Of a DNA stretch of 32,306 nt, positions 10,473 through 21,583 are shown piece by piece. The position numbers were made by a program, and so were the translations under genes. Each line of letters opens with the position of its first letter. The first letter of the stretch is position 1. The stretch is taken from the NCBI RefSeq assembly GCF_001949145.1, contig NW_019091503.1:4955-37260 (forward strand), read 5' to 3'. This DNA is from Acanthaster planci. Taxonomy: Eukaryota > Echinodermata > Asteroidea > Valvatida > Acanthasteridae. The notes under the pieces are model-generated. The model made no database searches. It was not told the origin of the DNA and saw only the letters and a program-made list of their open reading frames with translations.

Positions 10473-11329
10473 AGGCACTTCAAAGCGTCCAATGATGGTC
10501 GACGCCGAGTCTGACAAATAATAGAAAATATTCCAAAAATGCCATATTGCTGCCTGCATCTTAGCTGGAAAAGTGGGGCCAGTAATACCCTGGCAATACT
10601 TGTAGTTTTTTGCTTGCAATTAAATACAAGCTATCGATGTGACCAGGAAATAGAGAGAGAAAAATTCCTGATATTAGACCTACTTTTGCCATCATAAATA
10701 AACTTTTTAAATTTTGACACACTGTTTCATTATCCATGCAAAATTTGTAATTCTAGTCTCCTCCGTCCAATATACATCAGTGTCAAAGACTTGGAACAAA
10801 TTTGGCTAAGACTGGCCAACAAAATGTTCACTACTTCTGGAAAGCTTAGTTCATTAGCAACAAAATGGGCTATTTCATCACAAGGTGTGATCTTGAAATT
10901 GCATAAAATACGCCTTTGTACAAATGCCATCATAAAAATGATTCAAACAAAACACAAAATCTTACAAACAGCTTGGCTATTTATTCCTAAAAGAAGTCCA
11001 GAAGAAAGCATTCGATAAGGGCAACAACTGCACATGAACACTTCGGGTATACAGCCTAATAAAAGCAACTGCGCACACTACATTTGATGATGTTGTCGGT
11101 TCATATCAAGCACCAACGATGGCATGAATATTCATCTTCCTCTACTGCAGTACACAACGTTTTAGGGATGCAGATTACCAACGAAAAATTGCGGCGACGA
11201 TCATGGGGTACAAAGGGAGCTTATGGTTGCGAAACAGGTGGTGGGTAGCAGGCGTGCGCTGTGCTCTGGCTATGGACATACCAGGCATGCCAGAAAGTGG
11301 TAATCGGCCAGATGTTATAGCCCGGGCAG

Positions 11330-11382
11330 TTCAAACTCCTTCTGTGTCCTTCCTCCATGCTCATATGTATACAGGGCCCTGT
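11330..11382 (-). repeat. Right arm of a diverged inverted repeat
   Basis: Read on the minus strand: ACAGGGCCC, a spacer, then GCATGGAGGAAGGACACAG and AAGGAGTTTGAACT. It is the partner of 10402-10472, about 0.9 kb away in opposite orientation. The pair could be the ends of one element or two insertions of a family in opposite directions. Confidence 0.55.
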
Positions 11383-13872
11383 CCCGATTCATAGGGATTA
11401 CTTTCGAAAAGTTTATCTGGGATATCCAGGGGCATAACTAAACATCTGCTTGATTTTATGAGCTGAAATTGCACCGATATGTTCATTACTTACAGTGTTG
11501 TAAGCTTTCTGCTTGTTGCTAATTGTAGAAAACTCGCCTTTTCCTCATTTGGAGGAAAAAATGTTGCCTTTTTTTGCCGTTTTCCCACTCTGTATGAATT
11601 TTGGCCTGACTTGTACATTACACAGACTCCTTTGTATGGTTAAGTAATTTACAGAAATAAACTGATAGATACAAATGATCATTCTTCAAAATAGTATTAC
11701 TGATGATCTGAGGGGAACTTGATAAAAGTGTGAAAATTGGTCACTACACGGAAAAAGTCAAAAATGGGTCCCAATGAAAAAAAAAACTGAATTTCGAAGA
11801 AAAAGGATTTCTACTTAGAAGTAAACCTAGAAATAAACTTTTTTATTTGTAAGAGTTACTACATGTAGTACTTGCCTAGTCTTTCGTGTGGCATCAAAGT
11901 AGTTTGAAGGTAAACCCGCTAAATTTGCAAAAATTAGATACGTTATGGAAAAAAAACAATTCTTTTTCATAAGGCAAAGTAAAAAAAATGTTTCTCGTCC
12001 CTGCCTGCTTCCTTTTTGGAGGCCGCCTGGATTTTTTATATTATTTTTTTATTTTTGAAAAATGCAGTAAAAAAACCGAAAAAAAGTCTACAAATTCATC
12101 GGAAACTATACAGCATAGACTAAGGGTGTTTTGAAAGGAATTGGTTAGGCTTGGTCTTGGGTTTCTCTGGTTCCAGACAGAGCCTCACATGCAGTTTGGA
12201 ATAGTTAGAATCAGCAAAGCTGAGGACTAAGCCTCATCCACTCATTTTGAAAATGCACTGAGGTCAGGCACGAGCACATGTTTAACCACTTAACGCTGGA
12301 TTTTCTTACTCGGAAAAGCTGCTGGGGACGGTTTAGTTTATCCATACATGTACATTCTTTGACCTAGGAATTGTGCCTCGACCCAACCAAGTCATTATTA
12401 GTCAACCGCTGAAATGAAATAAAGAATTCTTAAATGAGGATACTCATTCTCCGTGGAACTAATAAGAAAAATTATGCGTGTTTACAAGTCATCCAGCTTC
12501 AAGTGGTTACAGAATTTGCTCGTACCGCTGTAGTGTGGTTCCAGATCCCATTTTCATTGATGCATTCAGACTTAAAAATTGGAGGGGAGGGGGCAGGAAA
12601 CAGTCTAGTGTGGCCGATGTTTTTTGTCACTCATACATACATGCATGCTCATCATAAAGCCTAAATCTTGTTTTGTTTTATCAAAGTGCAAGTCAACAAA
12701 CTTTTGTCACACGGTGATTGATACATTGCAAGCGACGAGTCCAAAATGTAAAGTCTTTGTAGTAGAAAAAATATAGATTTGTAAAAGTGAACCGACAAAA
12801 TATATCGACTAGAAAATTACCTCAAATATTTGAAATCAATCTTCATATGTTTATGGAGAAACAAACACATTTTTATTTAAAGCCTGGTAAGTACACTTGA
12901 AGGTTTTGACAGTTAACATTTGGTGCTTGATTTTTATCTGTAAAAATCAAAAACAAATCTTGAATTTTGGCAGTTAAAGCAAATGCTTATTTTCCACTTC
13001 TTTGATTCATTCCCAGAGGTCTTTCTTTTGCAGAAGCTATTGAATATCACCATGTGATAAATTCTTGGCAATTTATTCACACAGTAAGTCTTTAAAGGCA
13101 AATGGCAGTATAAATCCCTCACATGGGTCACCACCATAGGCAGTGTGTCATCTGCTAAAATAATTTGGCAAAAATGATCGTAGGACATAAGGCTACTTGA
13201 AATCGTCCTGAAGGCTCAGCACAAAAAATGTTACTACTATATTCTTATACTTTGGTTAGAGATTCTTTAGTGCCTGTATTGATGTTAGCGACTAACAATC
13301 CTTATATCATCTTGCACAAATATTGCCTGGCCTAGCACGGAGGAATGATAAAGGAAAGTTTTGCCAGAAAGCAATTAGATGTGCGATACTTAACACAGAA
13401 GGCAGAACCTACGGAAGTACAGTGGAGAAGAGCCATGCAACTATTTTGTTTTTCAAATTGCTGTCTCAGAGCAGCAATTATAATTCCAGACCCGACTCAC
13501 CCAATTACCAAAGCCACACAACAATTTGGAAAAACAAAAAACTTAAGTAGGAATCATGCCCCTCATTGGTTTTTACTTTCGAAATCTGCCAGGTACATGT
13601 AGGCAAATCATTGATTTTGTTTAGAATTTGCATAAGTTGATTTAAAGCATATCTAAAAGATTGACCAAATCATTATTTTCTTGCTTAAGTCAGAAAGGCT
13701 TCAGAAGGTTAAAAAGCAGAAATTTATGAAGTGGTTTGTTCAGTCAGTTTTGGAATAAATGGAAATCAGGCCAACACTGTAGGTGAATGTCAATTTCTTT
13801 CATAAGAATGCTTGTTTTATGAATTTTGAAATTGTTCTTTTTTAACATACATGTACAATGTACCTGTTTCAG

Positions 13873-14056
13873 ATACAAGGAATGCTCTGGTGTGCAACAT
13901 GCATTTCTTGGATTCTGACACACTCCAGACTTTCCCGGGAAGAGAGAGTTACTTTGACCAGGAGCAATACCTCAGATCTTTCAATGGTTTGAGGAAGCAG
14001 ATGAGACATCTCCAAGATTTGGTATTGGAAACAGAATTTCCAAGAAATCTGAGTAA
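13873..14056 (+). CDS. Candidate exon with THAP-like end and linker, upstream of the transposase exon
   Basis: Follows an acceptor GTTTCAG at 13871-13872 with a pyrimidine stretch. It reads TRNALVCNMHFLDSDTLQTF, then FDQEQYLRSFNGLRKQM and LQDLVLETEFPRNLS. VCNMHF has the C-x2-H form that closes THAP zinc fingers (typically VCSxHF), which commonly precede DDE_Tnp_4 domains in animals. The first half of a THAP (C-x2-4-C) was not found upstream. The strong donor GTAAGT at 14053 would put the next exon out of frame; a weaker GTACAT at 14057 keeps frame with a start at 14805 or 14808. The exon is plausible, but its splicing is uncertain. Confidence 0.4.
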
Positions 14057-14807
14057 GTACATGCAGACAATTTAAAAGTGTTGTTACTTTTTTTTTACTT
14101 CTTTACATCAAAGTTGTGTTACAATGCACTTTCTAATGGATGTTTGATGTAAGCGAAACATGATGATTTTGCATCAAGAAATTTTTGAAGAATCTAAAGT
14201 ATCTTCACATATAACTCCGATGGTTTGCTCTATACATATACCTGTTATGGTTTAAAACCTGTGGCATAGTTGGGTCAGTATTACGGGATAATAAAACATC
14301 AGATGGTTTCAAAACACTTTCCTGCTTTCCTATGGTTGCCTCCCATTGTTGGACTCTATCCCTTGACATGACATTCACCAACCTCATAATTGTCATGGGA
14401 CAGGCATGGGCAGTATTTAATGGAACTGAAACATCACACAACACCAGCATCGCTGCATTCTGCATCTCATAACAGAAATGCACATAGTCCACACACCAAT
14501 GACCATGTATATGTACTTGTACTGTACATTGTACAGACATTTTAGTGCTGTGTGCAAGAGGTACATGCACAAACCACAGATATGGTAAGATAGGTGTTTC
14601 ACAATACTTTAAATATTTGAAAAAATTCAACACTGATTGTACGTAAACGGGAAATATAGGAACAAGGCCTTGATGATGGACCAGGCTTTCATTCCCAAAC
14701 CAGTTTTCAATGATCATTTATAAGTGCTCTTTCGCACTTTCATTCCACTAATCTCAAACTTCCTACAAAAGTTTAAAACATTTCCTCTACTTGTCATTTG
14801 TTAGCAG

Positions 14808-15978
14808 GTCCCAGGATAGTGATTACATGTATGTGGAGAGTATGACATCAAGGAATCCCTCCCAATCTTTGTTTGAGCCATCACAGGGATATTCATGCAA
14901 CAAGAAGAATGTTAAGAAACTTGATGTAACACTTTGGCAGCATGACCATGATTACTCAGAGCGTAACTATGAAGGTTTTACACATCAAGAAAAATTAGTG
15001 GCAGCAACACACTATATAAAGAAACTACAACAACAGGTTCACGATCTACAATCACAGAGATTCTGTCTGGACAGATTCTCCACAGATCCGGATCTCATAT
15101 CATTCTACACAGGATTTAAGGACTATAAAATTCTGCGTGCTACATTTATTGCTTTACAGCCGACCGCAGAGCGGATGATATGCTGCTCTTTGAATTATTG
15201 CAATAGTAACTTTCTACCTGCGAATCATCAATCTTTCTGTCATGGGAGTTTGGCTTTAATTGACCAGTTCTTTCTATTCCTGGTGAAGTTAAAACAAGAT
15301 CCTAGTGACCAAGATTTGGCATATCGATTTGGAGTAAGTGTGTCGTGTGTAGAACAGGTTATACTTGCTTGGGCAAATTACCTGTATGCTGTCCTAGGAG
15401 CAATGCCAATTTGGTCATCAAGAGCTCAAGTCAATGACACTCTGCCAACTGTCTTTAAAACATTGTTCCATAAGACCCGGGTTATATTACACTCAGTGGT
15501 GCTAAGAGTGGAAGCTGGTCCAGGACAGAAGCCACATTCTGTAAAAAATGCAAACTGCAATGAAATCACAAGCTGTAAAGGCTTGCTGGGGATCTCACCT
15601 GTGGGTGGAGTTTCTTTCGTTAGCACTTTGTTTGCAACTCCCATATCTAATAAAGAACTAACTGTAAGGTCTCTAATCTCACGTGTACTGGATCCTGGAG
15701 ACCAAGTAGTAGTGGATGAACACTTTCCTATTGAGAAAGAACTGCAAGAGGTCGGAGCTTATCTTATGATTATTCCTTCCCGTCTGAAAAGGAAGAATTT
15801 AAACACCCTGTACTCAGAACAGAAACAATGCATTGAAAAACTACGAAGTCATGTTCGATGTGCCATAGAACGTGCCAATGAATATCGGATCCTTGACAAT
15901 ATAATACCGCTTAACATAGCCAGCCAACTGTGGACAATTTGTTGCCTTCTTACAAACTTTAAGGGGCCCTTACGATAA
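14808..15978 (+). CDS. DDE_Tnp_4 transposase-derived protein, catalytic residues lost
   Basis: An uninterrupted frame of about 390 codons (open from 14752, stop TAA at 15976-15978) after an acceptor TTTGTTAGCAG. Numbering from TTG at 14791: coiled-coil-like THQEKLVAATHYIKKLQQQV (64-83); FYTGF motif (105-109); an HTH_Tnp_4 segment LVKLKQDPSDQDLAYRFGVS (164-183); then a DDE_Tnp_4 domain to LLTNFKGPL (386-394). The conserved CKGLLGISPVGGVSFVS (262-278), ISNKELTVRS (285-294) and DPGDQVVVDEHF (301-312) are clear. The usual first catalytic Asp (IIDxTE-type) is replaced by ILHSVV (232-237). The second, Asp309, is kept but DRGF has become DEHF. The RxHVExA Glu has become Arg at 356. Full length without stops but catalytically dead suggests a domesticated gene; a recently inactivated copy is the alternative. 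Confidence 0.75.
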
Positions 15979-16788
15979 ACACAAATGTGTAAATTAAGAC
16001 AAAAATGTGAATAAGACCAACACTGTCAGTTACATATTTCAACCCAAATATGTTTACGCATAAAAAAGGGTTTGGGCAGTTACTACTGTTCATGAACAAT
16101 ATTCTGGAGGATGGCAAAACAAAACGATTAGTATCCTGTGTTGTCGGTCATAAGTTGATATGGACGTTAGATTAGGCATGCAGTATAATTTTGAGTCACT
16201 AATGTTTATGGAATGTAATAATTAGCTTCGTTATTAGGATAAATTTGTTTATGTAAAAGATTTAAAACGTTTGATTTGAAGCCGACCACATTCTTTAAAC
16301 AATTACTTTTTTCAACATTGATTGCACTTGGTATCTCGACATGAAGATTATCGTTTTAACAAAATGCTGACATAAAATTGAATACAGTTGGTAACAATTT
16401 CGATTATGTTGCTTTGATTTGCTCTTCTTTACTTTTCTAGTCCCTTATGTGACCGCCAATGTCTATTTGGTTGCCACTAAAGCACTCTTTGGCAGTTTAC
16501 GGCGCCACTGCTGTAATCACGTGCAGTATATTCTATGGTACCGCAATGTCCAGCAGAACCGGCTATTTTCTCGTCGAACTATTATGTGTCATTCTACATT
16601 TTATTATCTCGGGCAGGGTCGGAGTGCCACATAAGTTGGTGCCACCTGCCTTATTTAGGGCTCACGACTTATTACCTCCCCTGCACATAAAAAAGGTATT
16701 TACACCACCTGTCTTGCCGACAGCAACATTTTAAAATACTTTCCAATAACGATTCTTACTCAGTAAAAATGTAATTCCACTCCAATTG
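15979..16788. other. Spacer between the transposase gene and the LINE
   Basis: AT-rich with no convincing gene. A good splice-acceptor-like tract (TTTACTTTTCTAG, ending 16440) precedes two overlapping plus frames of 70-90 codons (16419-16734) with no known motif. No clear AATAAA follows the transposase stop before the LINE; the first is at 16850. Confidence 0.5.
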
Positions 16789-16908
16789 TAAAAATAATAA
16801 GCATTTATAGAGCGCTGTATTAAGAACTCAGAGCTTTACAAACGAAAGTAATAAATAAATTAAACAATTGACATACAAAAATAAAATGAAGTTGAAACAG
16901 ATAGTACA

Positions 16909-17590
16909 CTAAATGTGTTTGAATGCCCTCAGTTCGGGAACAAGAACGTTTTGAAGACAGGGGGCTGACGCCGCTTCCCTGATGTCACACAGCAGCTGGT
17001 TCCATAGTTCTGGAGCAACAACAAAGTAAGAATTATCTCCAGCTTTTCTGGTGGAGCGTGGGACAACTAGCCAAGTGACATCAGACGAAGACTGGATCGA
17101 GTCTACAACCTTCTTCCGGGGGACCAGTATTGTACAGGTTGAGATGTTCAGATGAATAGCTGGGTGCCTCTCCATGAATAGACTTCTAAACGTAAAGAAG
17201 GATTTTGAACTTAATTCTTTCTCGCACTGTGAACCAATGGAGAGATCGAAGTAACTGAACTGAGCTGTTTTCTCAGCCACATGCGAACACGACGCGCCGC
17301 TTTATTTTGCAGACGCTGGAGATCAACTTCCCGGGCACCATACATCAACGAGTTGGCGTTGTGAATGAGAGAAAGAACTAAAGCCCGGACACTATGAAGA
17401 TAAGACTCCCGCGTCAGAAATCGGCGAATACGCCGCAGATTATGGATATGAAAGGTCACACTCTTGCAAATGGAATTAATATGACTGGTCATGGACAGCG
17501 ATGAATCAAACAAAACACCAAGGTTTCTAACACTAGCGGATGGATTAATGGCCATGTCCCTAGTTTTAAGCTGAAGAGCAGGTAGGGAGT
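16909..17590 (-). pseudogene. LINE post-RT (C-terminal) segment
   Basis: Includes SASVRNLGVLFDSSLSMTSH and HIHNLRRIRRFLTRESY, the RNLGVxFDSxLxMxxHI and RxIRxFL blocks that follow the RT domain in CR1/L2 elements. After a frame change near 17280-17211 comes RKAGDNSYFVVAPELWNQL, which matches the family's (F)xxxAPxLWNxLP end. Relative to the RT frame there is a +1 shift and a TGA near 17620, so the product is broken. Confidence 0.85.
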
Positions 17591-18430
17591 TCAGGTTCCT
17601 AGTGGAGGCAATAATTCAGAATCCAGTCTTATCCTGATTCTTCTGGTTAACCTATTGCGCATCATCCACGTATTGATCTTCATAATGCACACGGAGAGGT
17701 TAGTGAGGGCTCTATCACAGCCACCAAGAACCTTGGGGTTAAATTCTACATAAAGTTGAGTGTCATTAGCATAAACATGAAAACTTATATTGTGGCCTCT
17801 GATTATATCACCAACTGGGTGAGTGTACATAATGAAACATTGTGGTCCGATGACAGAGCCTCGTGGCACTGAAAATGTTAAGACATGTTCAACTGACTGA
17901 GCATGCCTAACAGACACTCTCGTACGCTGATTATTGAGGTATGATTTAAACCATGCCTTGACTGTTCCTGAAATTCCAAACAATCTTTCAAGCCTGTCAA
18001 CGAGGATTTGATGGTCAACTGCATCAAAGGCTGCAGACATGACGAGTAAGAACAAAAAGACAGCGTTCTTACGGTCAAGAGACTGGAGAATGTCACTTTT
18101 TACCTCGAGCAAGGCCGTCTCTGTACTGTGATGTGTTTTGTAAGCAGATTGGAATTTCTCCCCAAGATTTTTGACGTGTGTAATCACCTGACCTGCTACA
18201 GCCTTCTCGACTATCTTCACGATACATTTAATATTAGAGACCGGGCGATAACTCTGAAGAGCATTGGGATCAAGAGTAGGTTTCTTAAGTACAGGGGCGA
18301 TTACAGACTCTTTGAGGGTATCTGGGAAAACCCCAGATACTAACGAAGCATTGACAATTTTCGAAATGATAGGCAACACACTGGGCAGACCTTCTTTGAT
18401 ACTTTGAACTGTGTCCAGTGAGCAAATTTG
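17591..18430 (-). pseudogene. LINE reverse transcriptase domain, inactivated
   Basis: Clear RT blocks in order: SLVSGVFPDTLKESVIAPVL, LQSYRPVSNIKCIVKIVEKA, FQSAYKTHHSTETALLEV, motif A LLVMSAAFDAVDH, motif B SVPRGSVIGPQ and motif C YANDTQLY. In working elements motif A is LDLSAAFDTVDH and motif C is YADDTQLY. Here the catalytic Asp of motif A is Val and the first Asp of YADD is Asn, so the enzyme cannot be active. A frameshift near 18430 separates it from the upstream linker: the frame reading CSLDTVQSIKEGLPSVLPI is the original one. Confidence 0.92.
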
Positions 18431-19107
18431 CTTAGAAGTTGCTTTATAAGTTGTTCAACCTCTGACTGAGAGAGAGGAGCAAACTCTAACATTATTTTAC
18501 CTGGATCTAATTGACCGTCATATTGACAATGTTCAGTGACGGTTAGTGGTAAGGCGGTTTCAGAGGTAATTTTCGCCCTGATTCGCTCGACTTTGTCAAC
18601 AAAAAATGACAGAAAATTATTAGCAAGTTCAATGTCAGAGTCACAAACTGGAAGTGTTCTGGTAGAAGTGTTCAAGAGACCGTTGATTGTGGAAAACGTG
18701 TCCTTTGGATTTGCCTCCGAAAGTATTCTTGAAAAGTAGGCAGTCTTGACGTCCTCAGTCAGCTTGCACACCCTGTCCTTCTCGGTAACCAATACATTGA
18801 AGTCAGCATCCGATCGACTTATGCGCCACTTGCGTTCCAGCCGTCTACGGGCTCGCCTAGCTTCATGGATGTCGTTGTTGCACCACAGTAGCCGAGATTT
18901 CGCGACACGAACCCTAGTGGTGACTGGACATTTGTCATCAAGCACGGCTTTGGTGATGGATTCATATACCTTAGCAAGTAAGCTTGGGTCTTCATCAAGT
19001 GCAGTCCCGGGAAGGCGCTCGTCAAGATGATTTCTAAATAGATTTGGATCCATCTTTCCATATTCTCGAGATGTTTTGATGACCGTCATGGGAGAGGGTT
19101 TCTGCAC
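18340..19107 (-). pseudogene. LINE linker between endonuclease and RT
   Basis: A 255-codon open stretch on the minus strand. It contains KSRLLWCNNDIHEARRARRR, RISRSDADFNVLVTEKDRV and TAYFSRILSEANPKDTFSTI, the W.n.ei..ak..RR.lerkwr..., and yy...i......p...w..in blocks between endonuclease and RT in CR1/L2-like ORF2. Its last 30 codons (beyond about 18430) are out of the original frame because of the frameshift. Confidence 0.85.
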
Positions 19108-19750
19108 TCAATGATATAATGATCAGAGAGCAGATGTGGGTGAATGCATAATGCCTGAACAATGTCATCATCTGCACGGGAAATAATTAAATCTAGAGTA
19201 TGTCCATAATATGGGTGGGTCCAGTGGTATGCTGACAGAAACCAAGGGCATCAACAATCGACATGAAACGCCTGACATCCGGTTTTTCAGGTGCATCAAT
19301 ATGCAGATTAAAATCACCAAGTACGACCAACTGGTGAGGAACTATAGAAAGTTCATCAAGAAACAGCTCGAATTCATCTAGAAATTCCGAGGTCTTAAGG
19401 CTGTTGTTTGATGATGGCGGATGGCGATATACGGCAACAAACTGGAGCGATTTTGACTTATTCTTGACACATACATGTTCGAAGTTACGAGTTTCGAAGA
19501 CAGACGGAATAATGTGAAGATTGGGGGTGTCTTAAATAGGACACCAATGCCACCACCATAATTAATATCCTTCCGAGGAACAGTCAGAAACTCATAGCCA
19601 GGAGGAGTACATTCGCCGATTACCACCGCATTACCTCCTGTAAACCAGGTTTCTGTTACGAATATGGCGTCAGCACCATTTTCAATTACTCATTAAACAA
19701 AAATATGAGTTTTATTCCGGAGCGAGCGGGCATTCCAGACATGCACGTTG
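19090..19750 (-). pseudogene. LINE apurinic-like (EEP) endonuclease domain, frameshifted
   Basis: Recognisable pieces in changing frames: NVHVWNARSLRNK, AIFVTETWF, GYEFLTVPRKDINYGGGIGV, LQFVAVYRHPPSSN, LVVLGDFNLHID and HPHLLSDHYIIEC. The order and the GDFN and SDH motifs are those of the endonuclease/exonuclease/phosphatase fold of LINE ORF2. Stops interrupt it near 19690, and frames change near 19500 and 19210. Confidence 0.88.
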
Positions 19751-19849
19751 CGAAAAAAATGCGGTTTAGCCTTCGATACTGGGACGAGGTTTTTGAGGTT
19801 TCTCCCATGGTTTTGCCATTAATGATAATAGATTAGGCTGAATCTGATG

Positions 19850-20060
19850 TCTAGTGCTGGGTCTAGGTCTTTATTCCTCTGGAAGGAAATACGCAGAATC
19901 GCGCATTATGATAGACGTAGCTGTAGCTGGGGAAGCCGGTTTCGGACACAGCCTAAGGCGTTCAGTAAGTTAGAGCATTTGCCAGTGAAGTTACTTGCCC
20001 AAGATCACAACACGTATTCACTGTGCACCTGTGTGCCCCATGTCCCCACGAGTTGCTCCG
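19850..20060 (+). repeat. Fragment of an interspersed repeat
   Basis: Contains CCAGTGAAGTTACTTGCCCA and AAGATCACAACACG. This resembles the GTGAAGTGCCTTGCCCAAGGACACAACACG words found in 3' regions of many invertebrate LINEs and SINEs. It abuts the truncated end of the LINE at 16789-19840, so it could be older repeat DNA or part of the insertion target. Confidence 0.35.
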
Positions 20061-21583
20061 TTTTTTATATTTGTGAGTCGTTAAATAGTGTGACTTTAGC
20101 GGTGTTATACTAACAATTTATGTTTTTTTTACTAAGGGCGGAACGGGTTTACCCAGTTCCAAAAGTACCCGAAAATGTACAGGCCTACCTCAAGCAGCCA
20201 CTGGAAATAACCGTAATTCTTCTCTTACCAAATTTGTAACGAGCATTAACTTTTGCAATTTTACATATACTTGATAATTTAATTTTTTTTTCTTTTAGGG
20301 TGCTTTAAAGATGACTTTTACAGTTGATAAGTTTTAAGTGCTAAGCTCTTGTACATGAATTTTGTCCACGGTTGTCCAAGTCTGTGACTTGCTTCTTTCA
20401 TAGTGAGGGTATACGTTACAGTACAGGTTTGTGAACTAGAGGCAAATAACGTGGTAGATCCCAGAAGTCGTCATAATAACTCCTGTGAAAGAATAATATG
20501 CTACATGTTTTTTTTCTTTTTGTAAACCGGCTGAAGACGAAAGTATAGTTTTGTAAGTATTCACTGAGAGTAAAACTGACGTCTGAAATTACTCGTTAGA
20601 ACAAATTGGAACTTGTTTGAGCCTGTGCGTTCCCATTTGTTTTTGTACTTGAAAGTCAAATTTCGTTTCTCGTATTAGTGTATCATTTTAAGTACTGTGT
20701 CATCAAAATTGGACTCAATAAAATTTGAAGACATAAACGTGGTTTATGGTATTCGTTTTCATTTGTCACAAACTTTCAAATTCTTTCCCTCGATTTATGC
20801 AATGCTTTTTTACAGTGTATTATCATCAGGAGTGTTCATTTTGCGTCCTTATTTATAAAAATCATCCAAAATTTTAAAAAGGGACGAGCACCCTTGCACT
20901 AGGCCTAAAGGGTAATATGAATCTTGTAGAGTACGCTGTTACAGAGGTATTTTGAGGTTATCTCTTGTTTTTTCAAAAGACTCTTGGTACCTGCTGCACA
21001 ATATACTAACGAAGTATCAGTTCACTATCAACAGAGGGATCCCAATACGGCGCTTTTAGCGTCGATCTGCGCTTTTCCACGTTTGAAAACGAGGCTGTAT
21101 GTGTTAGCTTCAATTCTTAATACGATCAGACGATGGAAAGTAAGGATTCAAGATACAAATTACATAAAGGTATGTTAAATTAAGACTTTCTAGGCTTCAA
21201 ATTTTTGTGGAAGAGTCTTTCAGGATGACTCAACACATAACATCAAAAGAAAAAATAACTAACGTACCGGCGATGGTCGTGTATCTTGTGCAGGGGGCGA
21301 AATTTAAACTTAAGTGGCGCCACACTTACGAACTGGATACTACATGTACTGTGGCGACTCCGCGGGCTCGCGCGAAAAAGTTTAACACAGGGAGCCTCGG
21401 TTTCGATGCGGATATGCGCAGATGGAGCTAATGTGAAATCCCTCTATAGGCAAAATCAGTTTGAGTTTTGACCACAGAAAGACTGTTGTTAGGCTCTTAA
21501 TTAATTGCAATGTGCGTAAAAAGTCTAGAAAGACTGTGGACTCAACCTCAACGCTTCTCTCTACAAAACAAGAATAATTGGAA
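20061..21583. other. Spacer downstream of the sulfotransferase gene, including its probable 3'UTR
   Basis: AT-rich with no recognisable gene. The sulfotransferase stop is at 21584 on the minus strand, so its 3'UTR must lie in this interval. No perfect minus-strand AATAAA stands out close to the stop; an ATTAAA variant lies near 20280. A plus-strand AATAAA sits near 20718. Short plus frames at 20984-21431 are unrecognised. Confidence 0.5.

Larger units (their letters stand above)
8300..13320. other. Intergenic, repeat-bearing region
   Basis: No gene was recognised in 5 kb. It contains a short frame starting ATGGCGGATAAC at 9092 (37 aa, possible donor at 9186), a run of 11 C at 9585-9595, an AATAAT microsatellite near 9452-9467, the inverted repeat pair at 10402-10472 and 11330-11382, and AT-rich sequence at 11760-12080 with many A and T runs. 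The frames of 60-85 codons in 10122-11394 are unrecognised; two minus-strand ones (10122-10619) share one frame interrupted by two stops, which may be old element debris. Confidence 0.6.
16789..19840 (-). mobile_element. Decayed CR1/L2-like LINE (non-LTR retrotransposon)
   Basis: On the minus strand the order is endonuclease (about 19750-19090), linker (19107-18430), reverse transcriptase (18430-17590), post-RT domain (17590-16909) and a 3' tail. The tail contains TTTGTAAAGCTCTGAG and CGCTCTATAAATGC followed by TTATTATT. GCGCTATATAAATGC plus an ATT-rich end is typical of many L2/CR1 elements. No ORF1 or intact 5' end is seen, so it appears 5' truncated near 19840. At least four frame breaks and mutated active sites show it is inactive. 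It lies in opposite orientation to the transposase-derived gene and downstream of the sulfotransferase gene on the same strand. Confidence 0.9.

Noticed and set aside
13323-13592. Overlapping plus frames ending at a donor-like CAG|GTACAT, considered as the first half of a THAP domain
   Set aside because: Neither open frame has the paired cysteines at THAP spacing. The frame that best resembles THAP ends at a TAG before the donor, and phases do not fit the exon at 13873.
14205-14717. A 170-codon minus-strand frame between the two transposase-gene exons
   Set aside because: No recognisable domain, lies inside an inferred intron, includes ACATGTAC-type low-complexity DNA, and its complement is also open for over 60 codons. 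A chance frame is more likely, though an old coding remnant cannot be excluded.
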